Assembly: GCF_018402035.1 (NCBI RefSeq)
Contig: NZ_JAGYJN010000001.1
Span: forward strand, 310,001-374,000
DNA length: 64,000 bases
Direction of reading: 5' to 3'
From: Roseicyclus sp.
GTDB lineage: Bacteria; Pseudomonadota; Alphaproteobacteria; Rhodobacterales; Rhodobacteraceae
Part shown: in pieces, positions 1 to 8,669 of the stretch
Layout of the letters: every line of letters begins with the position of its first letter
Position numbering within the stretch: the first letter of the stretch is position 1
Position numbers and translations under genes: made by a program
Notes under the pieces: model-generated
Database searches by the model: none
Seen by the model: the letters and a program-made list of their open reading frames with translations, nothing else
What the model was told of the DNA's origin: nothing

Positions 1-222
1 CAGCGACGCCGCACTGCCACCATCGCCCAGATCTTGACCCGAACAAAACGCGCGCCCGGTGCCCGTCAAAACCACCACCCGCGCTGTGCGCCCGGCACTT
101 TCGACCGCGTGGGTAATCTCGGCCCGCATCAGCGTGTTGAGCGCGTTCATCACATCAGGACGGTTCAGCGTGATGACCGCAACCGCGTCGCGCTCTGCAT
201 AGGTGATGGTTTCGTATTGCAT
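1..222 (-). CDS. Enoyl-CoA hydratase/isomerase family protein (partial, 3' end outside window)
   Basis: Only the first 74 codons lie in the window; the gene runs off the left edge. The N-terminus carries crotonase-fold signatures: a VITLNRPDVMNALN stretch at about residues 15-28 and the oxyanion-hole region GRAFCSGQDLGDG at about residues 56-68. The family hydrates enoyl-CoA thioesters or catalyses related isomerisations in the cytoplasm; the exact substrate cannot be read from this fragment. It lies 71 bases downstream of ccmH on the same strand, so it may be the third gene of the ccmF-ccmH transcript, though it has no known role in haem delivery. Family membership is clear; specificity is not. 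Confidence 0.88.
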   Translation of the reverse strand, partial: MQYETITYAERDAVAVITLNRPDVMNALNTLMRAEITHAVESAGRTARVVVLTGTGRAFCSGQDLGDGGSAASL

Positions 223-293
223 CGGCCCCTCCGGCTCGCGAGTTGCGCTGAGCTTAGGCCCAACCACGCGGCGCGAAAAGCGCCAACGCCGCG

Positions 294-782
294 TCACTCT
301 TTCAAAATTGCCTGAAGCCGTGCTTCTTCTTCCGGCGACAACACCGCCTCGCCGGGTGCGGTCGCGCGCGAACGCCGCCGGATATAGGCCAGCGACAACC
401 CGCCCCCTGCCAAGATCAACACCAAGGGTGCGAACCACAACAAGATATTGCTGCCGGTCATTGTTGGGCGCATCAGCACATATTCGCCGTAACGCTCGAC
501 GATGTAGTGCATCACATCATCATCGCTGTCACCCGCCACCAAGCGTTCGCGCACCAGCAGGCGCAGATCGCGGGCAATCTCGGCGTTGGATTGGTCGATC
601 GACTCGTTGCGGCACACAACGCAGCGCAGCCCGGCCGAGATATCGCGCGCGCGTTCCTCGAGCGCTGCATCGGCCAACACCTCATCAGGCTGCACCGCGA
701 CCGCTGGCAAGGCCATTGCCCAGACCATCATGGCCGCCGCCACGATCCACGCATGACCCCATAGGTTGCGCCGCGCGCTCAT
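294..782 (-). CDS. ccmH: Cytochrome c-type biogenesis protein CcmH
   Basis: This is a 162-residue thiol oxidoreductase subunit of the System I cytochrome c maturation machinery. It helps keep the apocytochrome CXXCH motif reduced for haem attachment at the periplasmic face. A signal anchor spans about residues 10-30, the conserved LRCVVC redox motif lies at 52-57 and is followed by NESIDQSNA, and a second membrane segment is at about 113-134. Length and architecture match the short CcmH/CycL type without a fused CcmI part. The start overlaps the end of ccmF by four bases, which indicates coupled translation of the two heme-lyase subunits. Confidence 0.95.
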   Translation of the reverse strand: MSARRNLWGHAWIVAAAMMVWAMALPAVAVQPDEVLADAALEERARDISAGLRCVVCRNESIDQSNAEIARDLRLLVRERLVAGDSDDDVMHYIVERYGEYVLMRPTMTGSNILLWFAPLVLILAGGGLSLAYIRRRSRATAPGEAVLSPEEEARLQAILKE

Positions 783-2767
783 TCTGCTGGCACTTCGCGC
801 GTAGGCTGACCCGGTGCCTTGGCAGCACCGGCTGCTACGCGGTAACGCCTGTCACTCAGGCTCAGCAGCCCGCCAAGCGCCATGATGATGGTGCCACCCC
901 AGATCCAATTGGCAAAGGGCTTGATCCATGTGCGCAGCGCCCAACCGCCTGATGGCTGCGGATCGCCCAAGGCAAAATAGACATCGCGCGTCCAGCCACT
1001 ATCAATCCCGGCCTCTGTTGTGGGCATGCCCGCCACGGGGTAGAAGCGCTTCTCTGGATGCAAAAGCGCGATCTGCTGCCCTTGCGCGTCACGCACGGCC
1101 ACATGCGCCATGGTCGAGATATAGTTCGGCCCCTGCACATTTTGCGCGACGCTCAGCAACTCAATCTCATAGGCGCCGACCTGATAGGGCTGGCCGGGTT
1201 CGGCCACGCGGATATCCTCGAGCTGATAGCCGGTAAGTGCGGCCACCCCGAACATGGTGATCCCCACACCAGCATGCGCCGTAGCTTTGCCCCAATCGGC
1301 GCGCGGCAAACGCCACAGCCGTGCAAAGCGACCCGATACCGCGCCGCGCCCGGTGCGCGACCACAGGTCAAGAAGCGAGCCCGCGACCAACCACACCGCC
1401 AGCGCAATCCCGATGGGCGCCAAGGCCGATTTGCCCGAATAGACCGCCCAGACCAAAAGCCCCACCGCGATGGCCAAGAACAGCGCAGGGATCAGTTGCA
1501 ATACCGCGCGATCAAGCTTGGCGCGTTTCCAAGCCAGCATACCACCAAGCGGCATCGCTACGGCCATCGCCAAGGCAAAGGGCGTGAAAGCCATGTTGAA
1601 AAACGGCGGCCCAACCGACACGGTACGGTCGGTGAACATCTCGATCACCAAGGGCCAGATCGTGCCGATGAACACCACAAAGGTCGATACTGCCAAAAGC
1701 AGGTTGTTCAGCACCAGCCCGGATTCGCGGCTGACCATCGAAAAGACGCCCTTGGCCTCCATCGCGCCCGCGCGCAGCGCAAACAACAACAGCGCGCCGC
1801 CCATAAAGAAGCACAAGATCATCAAGATAAACACGCCGCGTTCGGGATCATTGGCAAAGGCATGCACGCTGGTCAGCACGCCCGAGCGCACGATAAAGGT
1901 GCCAATCAGCGAGAAGCCAAAGGCCAAGATCGCCAACAGGATCGTCCAGCTTTTCAGCGCCTCGCGCTTTTCCACCACGATGGCCGAATGCAACAGCGCC
2001 GCCGCGATCAGCCATGGCATGAGCGACGCATTCTCGACAGGATCCCAGAACCAAAACCCACCCCAGCCCAATTCGTAATAGGCCCACCACGAGCCAAGGC
2101 CGATGCCGATGGTCAAAAACAGCCATGCCGCCAGCGTCCAGGGCCGCACCCAGCGGCCCCATGCAGCATCCACCCGCCCCTCGATCAAGGCGGCGACGGC
2201 AAAGGAAAAGGCCATCGAAAGCCCGACATAGCCGAGGTACAGAAACGGCGGGTGAAAGGCGAGGCCGGGGTCTTGCAACAGCGGGTTCAGATCTTGGCCA
2301 TTCATCGGCGGCACGGCCAAGCGGGTGAACGGGTTCGAGGTGAACAGGATAAAGGCGAAAAATGCCGCCGCGACCGAGGATTGTACCGCCAAAACCCGCG
2401 CCTTGAGGGTCGGCGGAAGATTGCCCCCAAACCATGACGCGCAAGCCCCAAACAGCGTCAAGATCAGCACCCACAACAGCAACGAGCCCTCGTGATTGCC
2501 CCAAACGCCTGTGATCTTGTAGAGCATCGGCTTATCGGTATGCGAGTTTGCCGTCACAAGATTGAGCGAGAAATCCGAATTCACAAAGGCCCAAGTCAGC
2601 ACCGCAAAGCTGAAGGCAGTCAAAAGGAATTGCGTCGTGGCGGCCGGGTCGGCCACCGCCATCCACGCGCTATTGCCGCGATGCGCACCCACCAGCGGGA
2701 CGATCATCTGAAAGATCGCCACCATGAAGGCGAGGATCAGGGCGAAATGTCCAAGTTCTGTTGTCAT
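779..2767 (-). CDS. ccmF: Cytochrome c-type biogenesis protein CcmF (haem lyase subunit)
   Basis: This large polytopic membrane protein (662 residues from the chosen ATG) transfers haem from CcmE to apocytochrome c together with CcmH. The tryptophan-rich WWD domain is visible at about residues 226-252, with WGGFWFWDPVENASLMPW at its core. Many hydrophobic segments flank it, and a periplasmic C-terminal domain precedes the last membrane helix. I start at the ATG giving MTTELGHFAL because an upstream in-frame extension of 19 residues does not look like the family N-terminus. It is the first ccm gene in this unit; ccmE is not in the window. The region upstream is divergent with the amino-sugar kinase gene. 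Confidence 0.95.
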   Translation of the reverse strand: MTTELGHFALILAFMVAIFQMIVPLVGAHRGNSAWMAVADPAATTQFLLTAFSFAVLTWAFVNSDFSLNLVTANSHTDKPMLYKITGVWGNHEGSLLLWVLILTLFGACASWFGGNLPPTLKARVLAVQSSVAAAFFAFILFTSNPFTRLAVPPMNGQDLNPLLQDPGLAFHPPFLYLGYVGLSMAFSFAVAALIEGRVDAAWGRWVRPWTLAAWLFLTIGIGLGSWWAYYELGWGGFWFWDPVENASLMPWLIAAALLHSAIVVEKREALKSWTILLAILAFGFSLIGTFIVRSGVLTSVHAFANDPERGVFILMILCFFMGGALLLFALRAGAMEAKGVFSMVSRESGLVLNNLLLAVSTFVVFIGTIWPLVIEMFTDRTVSVGPPFFNMAFTPFALAMAVAMPLGGMLAWKRAKLDRAVLQLIPALFLAIAVGLLVWAVYSGKSALAPIGIALAVWLVAGSLLDLWSRTGRGAVSGRFARLWRLPRADWGKATAHAGVGITMFGVAALTGYQLEDIRVAEPGQPYQVGAYEIELLSVAQNVQGPNYISTMAHVAVRDAQGQQIALLHPEKRFYPVAGMPTTEAGIDSGWTRDVYFALGDPQPSGGWALRTWIKPFANWIWGGTIIMALGGLLSLSDRRYRVAAGAAKAPGQPTREVPAE

Positions 2768-2949
2768 GGCACCTATCTTAATGGCACATCGCGGTTGCGC
2801 CAATAGGATCTGACAGAAGTTCACATTGGATTGACCGTGTCAAAGCCGCGCGGGGGGCAAGGGCTTGCGCCACAAAGCGCGCGCCACATCCCTCTTTGCA
2901 ACCAAGACAGGCTGTTTCGCGCGTCTGCGCCATGGCATAGACTGATGTC

Positions 2950-3792
2950 ATGAACAGGCGCATCGACATCGGTATCGACGGGGGCGGCACGGGCTGCCGT
3001 GTGGCGCTATCCGTCGATGGTGGCCCCGTGCATGAGACCACGGGCGGTCCCGCGAATATCGTGACCGACCCCGCCGGGGCCGAGGCCGCGATCAGGCTGG
3101 CCTTGGGTGAGGCGCTGGCAGCGCGGGGGCTTGATCTGACGGATCTGCAAGATGCCCGCATCTGCGCCGGGCTGGCGGGTGGGCGGCTACCCGGTGCGGC
3201 GGATCGCTTTGCCACCCGCCTGCCTTATCTCGCCTATGTCGTCGATGACAGCATCACTGCCCTCGTGGGGGCGTTGGGCGGGCGCGATGGCAGCTTGGTC
3301 AGCCTTGGCACCGGCAGTTTCTTTATCGCCAAGCAAGATGGCGTGATCCGCCATCACGGCGGCTGGGGCTTTATCTTGGGTGATGAAGGGGGGGCAGCTT
3401 GGGCCGGGCGGATGGCGCTTTCGCTTGCCCTGCGTGTCAGCGATGGGCGTATGCCCGACGATCCCGTGGCGCATGCCCTTATGAACGCCTGCATGCCGCA
3501 TCCGGTGTTATGGGCGCAAACAGCCAAACCCGGTGATTTCGCGGACCTCATGCGCATTTTGGGCGCATATCCCGAAAGCCCCATCGCGCAACAGGTGCAG
3601 GGCGCGGTGTTGCAGGTCTTGGTTGCAGGGCTCAACGATTTGGGCCACCGGCCCGGCCAAGCGCTTGTTGTCACGGGCGGCTTGGGCGAACGCATCGCCC
3701 CGCAGCTTCCCGCCGATCTGGCAAGGGATCTTTGCCCGCCCTTGGGGCGCGCGCTTGATGGTGCATTGCAACTGGCGCGGGGGCTGCCATGA
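2950..3792 (+). CDS. BadF/BadG/BcrA/BcrD-type ATPase, probable N-acetylglucosamine/glucosamine kinase
   Basis: The protein has 280 residues and an ASKHA (actin-like ATPase) fold: the phosphate-1 motif DIGIDGGGTGCR is at the N-terminus, GSLVSLGTGSFF at about 117-128 and GWGFILGDEGG further on. The BadF/BadG family includes eukaryotic-type N-acetylglucosamine kinases and bacterial glucosamine kinases. Because the stop codon overlaps the start of nagA by four bases, I infer that it phosphorylates GlcNAc (or a related amino sugar) to supply NagA with GlcNAc-6-phosphate. Substrate is inferred from context, not from diagnostic residues. No PTS component for GlcNAc is nearby, consistent with uptake of unphosphorylated sugar. 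Confidence 0.85.
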   Translation: MNRRIDIGIDGGGTGCRVALSVDGGPVHETTGGPANIVTDPAGAEAAIRLALGEALAARGLDLTDLQDARICAGLAGGRLPGAADRFATRLPYLAYVVDDSITALVGALGGRDGSLVSLGTGSFFIAKQDGVIRHHGGWGFILGDEGGAAWAGRMALSLALRVSDGRMPDDPVAHALMNACMPHPVLWAQTAKPGDFADLMRILGAYPESPIAQQVQGAVLQVLVAGLNDLGHRPGQALVVTGGLGERIAPQLPADLARDLCPPLGRALDGALQLARGLP

Positions 3793-4901
3793 GCTGGTTC
3801 ACAGGTCTTGATCTTTTGGATGCAACCGGGCTGCAGCGCGATATCGCGCTGCGCGTCACCGCCCATGGGGCCGAGATTGCCCCACGCGCCGGGCAAAGCG
3901 GCACGGATTTATCCCGCGATGGTGCGCGCGCCCTCGTCACGCAGGGCTTGGTCGATCTTCAGGTCAATGGCGGTGCCGGGCGCTTGTTGGGTGATTTCAC
4001 CACGACCGACGATCTGCACGCGATGGACGCAGCCCATTGGGCCACCGGCACTGCGGCCATTTTGCCCACGCTCATCTCGGACCGGCCGGACGTGACGCGC
4101 CGGGTGATCGATCTGGTGGCATCGGCACAACAAGGCTGCCCGGCCATTCTTGGGCTGCATCTGGAGGGGCCGCATCTGGCCGTGCCAGGCGCGCATGATC
4201 CGGCGATGCTCAGGCCGCTGAGCGATGATGATCTGGCGCTCTACATCGCCGCGCGCGCGCGGTTGGGGGTGTTGATGATCACGCTGGCCCCCGAGATGGT
4301 GACGCAGGCGCAAATCGGCGCTTTGCGCGATGCAGGGGTCATCGTTTCGCTCGGCCATACGGGCTGCGATTACGACATGGCCGGTGCGGCCTTCGCGTCC
4401 GGCGCGCGAATGGCGACACATTTGTTCAACGCCATGTCGGGGCTGCATCACCGCAATCCGGGGCTGGTGGGCGCGACGCTTGATTGCGCCATGCCCTATG
4501 GGCTGATCGCCGATGGCGTGCATGTCCACCGGGCGGCGTTGAAAATCGCGCTGGCCGCCCATGAGCCGGGGGCGGTTCTGGTGTCGGACGCCATGGCGCT
4601 GACAGGATCGGCGGCGGATCACTTCACCTTGGCAGGGCGCACCGCCTATCGCCGAAACGGGCGGTTGGAACTGGCCGATAGCACCTTGGCTGGTGCGGAT
4701 CTGACGCTGGTCAAGGCGGTCGAGAATATCGCCGATTGGACCGCATGTGATCTCGCACATGCCGCAGCGATGGCCATCGCGCGGCCCTTGGCCTTGACGG
4801 GGCGCGCGCATCCCACACCGTCACGCTGGGTGATCTGGCACGCCGGACGCGCCACGGGGCGTATCGATGCAGGTGCGCTTTTGCCCTTGGCGCAGCTCTA
4901 A
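3789..4901 (+). CDS. nagA: N-acetylglucosamine-6-phosphate deacetylase
   Basis: NagA (370 residues) removes acetate from GlcNAc-6-phosphate to give glucosamine-6-phosphate in the cytoplasm. It is an amidohydrolase-superfamily TIM barrel. Visible catalytic features are the metal-binding LHLEGPH (Glu126), SLGHTG (His190), ATHLFNAM (His211), NPGLVG in the substrate-binding region, and the catalytic aspartate in LVSDAM (Asp267). The start overlaps the kinase gene by an ATGA. Its 3' end overlaps the convergent VIT-family gene by four bases. No nagB deaminase is visible here, so the last step must be encoded elsewhere. Confidence 0.94.
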   Translation: MSWFTGLDLLDATGLQRDIALRVTAHGAEIAPRAGQSGTDLSRDGARALVTQGLVDLQVNGGAGRLLGDFTTTDDLHAMDAAHWATGTAAILPTLISDRPDVTRRVIDLVASAQQGCPAILGLHLEGPHLAVPGAHDPAMLRPLSDDDLALYIAARARLGVLMITLAPEMVTQAQIGALRDAGVIVSLGHTGCDYDMAGAAFASGARMATHLFNAMSGLHHRNPGLVGATLDCAMPYGLIADGVHVHRAALKIALAAHEPGAVLVSDAMALTGSAADHFTLAGRTAYRRNGRLELADSTLAGADLTLVKAVENIADWTACDLAHAAAMAIARPLALTGRAHPTPSRWVIWHAGRATGRIDAGALLPLAQL

Positions 4902-5617
4902 AGCGCCTGCCCGACCAAGGCACCGATGGCGCTGGTCGCGGCCATGGCCAAGACGCCCCAGACCATCACGCGCAGCGTGGCGCGGCGGCGCGGTGCGCCA
5001 CCGGCCTGCGCACCGAAGGCACCCAATGCGCCAAGTGCCACTAAAGTCGCGCCCCCAACCCAGACCTGCAAGCTGTCGAGCGGCGCAATCGCCCCCACGC
5101 CCAGTGGCACCGATGCCCCCGCCGCAAAGGTCAGCGCCGAGACAACCGCCGCCTGCAAGGGGCGCGGTGGCGACAGGTCGGTCAGCCCGATCTCATCACG
5201 CAGATGCGCACCAAGCGCGTCGGCTTCGGTCAATTGCTCGGCCACTTCGCGCGCCAATTCCGGCGGCAGCCCGCGTGTCTCGTAGATTGCGGTCAACTCG
5301 TCCAATTCGCCATCGGGGTTGCGCTTCAACTCGGCTTTTTCTTTGCGGATATCGGCCTGTTCCACATCCTCTTGGCTTGAGACCGAGACATATTCACCCG
5401 CCGCCATCGACAAAGCACCCGCCGCCATGCCAGCGGCCCCCGCCAGCATGATCGTCACATGATCACTCGCACCCGCAGCCACCCCCATGATCAGCGACGC
5501 GGTCGACAAGATCCCGTCATTTGCCCCCATCACAGCCGCGCGCAACCACCCCGAGCGGCCCGACAAATGCGGCTCTTCATGGGCCGAGGGGATGCCGTGA
5601 TTATCGGGGCGTGCCAT
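4898..5617 (-). CDS. VIT/CCC1-family transporter (predicted metal-ion exporter)
   Basis: This is a 239-residue integral membrane protein of the VIT1/CCC1 family, whose eukaryotic members move ferrous iron or manganese into vacuoles. The signature MGANDGILSTASLIMGVAAG lies near residues 29-48, followed by a second helix and an amphipathic charged stretch (QEDVEQADIRKEKAEL). Three hydrophobic segments fill the C-terminal half. The ATG at 5617 shares one base with the stop codon of the upstream oxidase gene, so the two are probably co-translated; an alternative TTG start lies one codon earlier. Substrate is not known. The 3' end overlaps nagA tail to tail. Confidence 0.9.
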   Translation of the reverse strand: MARPDNHGIPSAHEEPHLSGRSGWLRAAVMGANDGILSTASLIMGVAAGASDHVTIMLAGAAGMAAGALSMAAGEYVSVSSQEDVEQADIRKEKAELKRNPDGELDELTAIYETRGLPPELAREVAEQLTEADALGAHLRDEIGLTDLSPPRPLQAAVVSALTFAAGASVPLGVGAIAPLDSLQVWVGGATLVALGALGAFGAQAGGAPRRRATLRVMVWGVLAMAATSAIGALVGQAL

Positions 5618-7023
5618 CAACCAAGCCCCATCTTGCCGGGGTTCATGATATTGAGCGGGTCGATGCCGCGCTTGATCGCTTGCATCATCACCATGGCCCC
5701 TGCACCCAATTCGCGTTCAAGATATTTCGCCTTGCCCTGCCCGATGCCATGCTCACCCGTGCAGGTGCCATCCATCGAAATCGCGAGATCATTGAGCCAA
5801 CCGACAAAACCCTCGGCACGATGCACCTCGTCTGGGTTGTCCATATCGACAAGCAGCAGGCAGTGAAAGTTACCATCGCCCACATGGCCGACGATGGGGG
5901 CCGTGATCCCATCGGCGGCCAGCTTTTCTTGCGCAGCGCCGACACAATCGGCCAAGCGGCTGACCGGCACACAGACATCGGTCGACAGTCCCTTGGCACC
6001 GGGCCGCAGTTGCAGCCCCGCCCAATACGCATCATGGCGCGCTTGCCATAGCTGGTTGCGCTCTTCCTCGCGGGTGGTGAAGGTAAAGCCCGATCCACCC
6101 ATTTCGGCGGCGATATCGCCAAAGGCCTCGGCCTGTTCGGCAACACCTGCCGCTGATCCGTGGAACTCCAGCAACAAAAGCGGTGCCTCAGGCAAGGAGA
6201 GCTTGGAATAGGCATTGACCGCGCGCACCTGTAGCGCATCGAGCAATTCGATCCGCGCCACGGGTAGCCCATACTGGATCGTCAAGATCACCGCGCGACA
6301 GGCCGCATCGACCGAAGGAAAGGAACAGGTCGCAGCCGAGATTGCCTCGGGGATGCCGCGCAGGCGTAGGGTCAATTCGGTGATCAACCCCAATGTCCCC
6401 TCAGAGCCCACCATCAACCGCGTCAAATCATATCCGGCCGAGGTTTTGCGCGCGCGCGCCGCCGTGGTGATCACCTCACCCGAGGGCAGCACCGCCTTCA
6501 GCGCCAAGATATTATCCTTCATCGTGCCATAGCGCACCGCATTGGTACCGCTGGCCCCCGTCGCGGCCATCCCCCCGATGGAGGCATCGGCACCGGGATC
6601 AACCGAAAAAAACAGCCCCGTATCGCGCAGATGGGTATTGAGCGCCTTGCGCGTCACACCGGGCTGGACCGTGGCATCCATATCATCGGCATTGACCGCG
6701 AGAATGGCGTTCATGTCCTTGAAATCAATCGATATGCCCCCATGCGGCGCGTTGACATGCCCCTCAAGCGAGGAGCCGGTGCCAAAGGGGATGACGGGCA
6801 CGCGATATTGCGCGCAAATGCCCACGACCTTTTGCACCTCGGCCGTATCACGCGGACAAAACACCGCATCGGGGGGCTGGTTGGTCAACCATGTGGTGGT
6901 ATGCGCATGCTGGCTGCGCAGGGCTTGCCCCGTTTCGACCCGTTCACCGAAATGCTGTTTTAGAACGGCCAAACCGTTGGAGAGCCCGGCCTTGGATTGA
7001 GATGTTTCAGCGGCGTCAGACAT
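5617..7023 (-). CDS. FAD-binding oxidoreductase, D-lactate dehydrogenase (cytochrome)/GlcD type
   Basis: The 468-residue protein belongs to the FAD_binding_4/FAD-oxidase C family (D-lactate dehydrogenase, glycolate oxidase GlcD). The FAD-binding PCMH domain occupies roughly residues 50-230, with IPFGTGSSLEGHV near 80-92 and DPGADASIGGMAATGASGTN near 140-160. The C-terminal domain has VGHVGDGNFHCLL, where the histidines are typical of the active site, and GTCTGEHGIGQGK near the end. It oxidises a 2-hydroxy acid and passes electrons towards the respiratory chain. The ATG giving MSDAAETS is preferred to an unsupported 78-residue extension. GlcE and GlcF partners are absent, which favours the single-subunit D-lactate type. 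Confidence 0.88.
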   Translation of the reverse strand: MSDAAETSQSKAGLSNGLAVLKQHFGERVETGQALRSQHAHTTTWLTNQPPDAVFCPRDTAEVQKVVGICAQYRVPVIPFGTGSSLEGHVNAPHGGISIDFKDMNAILAVNADDMDATVQPGVTRKALNTHLRDTGLFFSVDPGADASIGGMAATGASGTNAVRYGTMKDNILALKAVLPSGEVITTAARARKTSAGYDLTRLMVGSEGTLGLITELTLRLRGIPEAISAATCSFPSVDAACRAVILTIQYGLPVARIELLDALQVRAVNAYSKLSLPEAPLLLLEFHGSAAGVAEQAEAFGDIAAEMGGSGFTFTTREEERNQLWQARHDAYWAGLQLRPGAKGLSTDVCVPVSRLADCVGAAQEKLAADGITAPIVGHVGDGNFHCLLLVDMDNPDEVHRAEGFVGWLNDLAISMDGTCTGEHGIGQGKAKYLERELGAGAMVMMQAIKRGIDPLNIMNPGKMGLG

Positions 7024-7144
7024 GGCGGCCCCACTCTCACGGATGATGCGCGCACTATCCCCCGCGCCTTGCCCGCGCGCAAGCACCCTTGCCATGGCCG
7101 CCGCCATGACCTTTGATACTGCAACGACTGGGATGGAGCAGAAA

Positions 7145-8641
7145 ATGACACGCGCAACGCCGCTTTGGCTATTGGTTGGGTTACAAGGTGGGATATCGGC
7201 GGCGTCGCTGGTGGTGGAGATTGTGGCGGGTAGGATGCTTGCCCCGCATGTCGGCATGTCGCTTTATACTTGGACCGCTGTCATCGCCATCGTGCTTGCC
7301 GGGTTTTCGGCGGGCCATTGGTGGGGCGGGCGCTTGGCCGAGAAACCCGCCCATAGCGCGTTGGCATGGACGGGGGGCGCAATGCTTGCCGCGGCCCTGA
7401 CCACCGCAGGTGCGGTGCTGATCTTGCCGCTTGTCGCGGGCCCGGTGCTCAGTGTCGTGACAAGCCCGGTCTGGGGCATCACCGCGCTGACGACTCTTGT
7501 TTTCTTCCTCCCCTCGTTCTTCGCGGGGGTGCCTGCACCCGTCTTGGCGCAGATCGCGGTCGATACCGCCGAACGCTCTGGCCCGGCGCTGGGGGCGATG
7601 TTTGCCTCTGGCGCGGTGGGGGCCATTGCGGGCACGCTTTTGGCAGGGTTCTTGTTCATCGGCTGGCTTGGCTCGGCGTTGACGCTTGTTGTCGTGACCT
7701 TGCTTTATATCGCCTCGGGGCTGTTGTTTTTCTGGCTCGCCCGTTCGCGCGCTTTTGGTCTTGCGCTGCTAGCCGGGGCGGCGGCGGCTGGCATGGCGGG
7801 GCTGGCGTTGGCGGCACCCGCGCAATGCCATGAAGAGACGCGCTATTTCTGCCTGCGCGTCGATGATCTTTCGGCTGATCCCAATAGCCCCGTGCATCTG
7901 ATGGTGATCGACCACCTTGCCCATGGGATCAGCGCGCGTGACCTGCCGCAGATACAGTTCACGCCACATGGCGCGATGCTGGATCACCTGTCGCGGCTGC
8001 GCGCGCCGCGCGGGGATTTCAGCACCTATGTGATCGGCGGCGGCTCATTCTCGGTGCCGCGCAGTCTGCTGGCGCAAGGGGCTGGCGCGATGACCGTCTC
8101 TGAGATCGACCCCGAAGTGACCAAGATGGCCGCCGAGGATTTCTGGTTCGACCTAAGCCGCGCCGATATCTGGCACGAGGATGCGCGCCGCGCGCTGCTG
8201 ACCCGGCCCGAGGCGGTCTTTGACATCGTGATCGGCGATGCCTTCACCGATGTGGTGGCCCCCGTGCATCTGGTCACACGTGAATTTTTCGAATTGATCG
8301 CGGCGCATATGACGCCTGAGGGCAGCTTTTTGATGACCGTGATCGATTATGAAGACAGGCTTGCGGCCCTTGGCTCCATCGTTTTGACGCTGCGCGAGGT
8401 TTTCCCCGTGGTCGAGGTGTGGACCCATGCCACCCAACCCGCACCCGGCGCACGGATGGTCTTTGCCGTGGTGGCGGGTGCCGCAGCCACACCCGTGGAC
8501 CAGTTTACCGCCCCTGCCCCGGATCTGACCGTATTTGGCGCTTTGGGGGATCGCTTCGTGACCGAGTTGGCCGATGCGCGCGGCATGGTCCTGACCGATG
8601 ATTACGCGCCTATCGACCGGCTGATGGGGCGGCGGGATTGA
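7145..8641 (+). CDS. Membrane-anchored spermidine-synthase-like protein (fused transporter-like/SAM domain)
   Basis: The protein has 498 residues in two parts. The first about 230 residues are strongly hydrophobic with seven or so membrane segments beginning at LWLLVGLQGGISAASLV. The second half resembles the aminopropyltransferase (SpeE) fold: FSTYVIGGGSFSVPRSLLAQ, then VSEIDPEVTKMA with the acidic residue expected to contact the nucleoside, and FDIVIGDAFTD. Such fusions are usually annotated as fused MFS/spermidine synthase, but polyamine production has seldom been shown. I start at the ATG at 7145 because a GGAG lies six bases upstream; an ATG at 7133 is possible. It converges on sufS. Confidence 0.85.
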   Translation: MTRATPLWLLVGLQGGISAASLVVEIVAGRMLAPHVGMSLYTWTAVIAIVLAGFSAGHWWGGRLAEKPAHSALAWTGGAMLAAALTTAGAVLILPLVAGPVLSVVTSPVWGITALTTLVFFLPSFFAGVPAPVLAQIAVDTAERSGPALGAMFASGAVGAIAGTLLAGFLFIGWLGSALTLVVVTLLYIASGLLFFWLARSRAFGLALLAGAAAAGMAGLALAAPAQCHEETRYFCLRVDDLSADPNSPVHLMVIDHLAHGISARDLPQIQFTPHGAMLDHLSRLRAPRGDFSTYVIGGGSFSVPRSLLAQGAGAMTVSEIDPEVTKMAAEDFWFDLSRADIWHEDARRALLTRPEAVFDIVIGDAFTDVVAPVHLVTREFFELIAAHMTPEGSFLMTVIDYEDRLAALGSIVLTLREVFPVVEVWTHATQPAPGARMVFAVVAGAAATPVDQFTAPAPDLTVFGALGDRFVTELADARGMVLTDDYAPIDRLMGRRD

Positions 8642-8669
8642 TCCGCGCCGCAGCCTAGGCCCGGTCAAT

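Noticed and set aside
1058..2437. Plus-strand open frame of 459 codons opposite ccmF
   Set aside because: It is the antisense shadow of the clearly recognised ccmF gene; its translation is low-complexity, rich in Gln, Arg and His, with no recognisable motif.
3909..4811. Minus-strand open frame of 300 codons opposite nagA
   Set aside because: Shadow of nagA, whose metal-binding motifs are all intact in the plus-strand frame.
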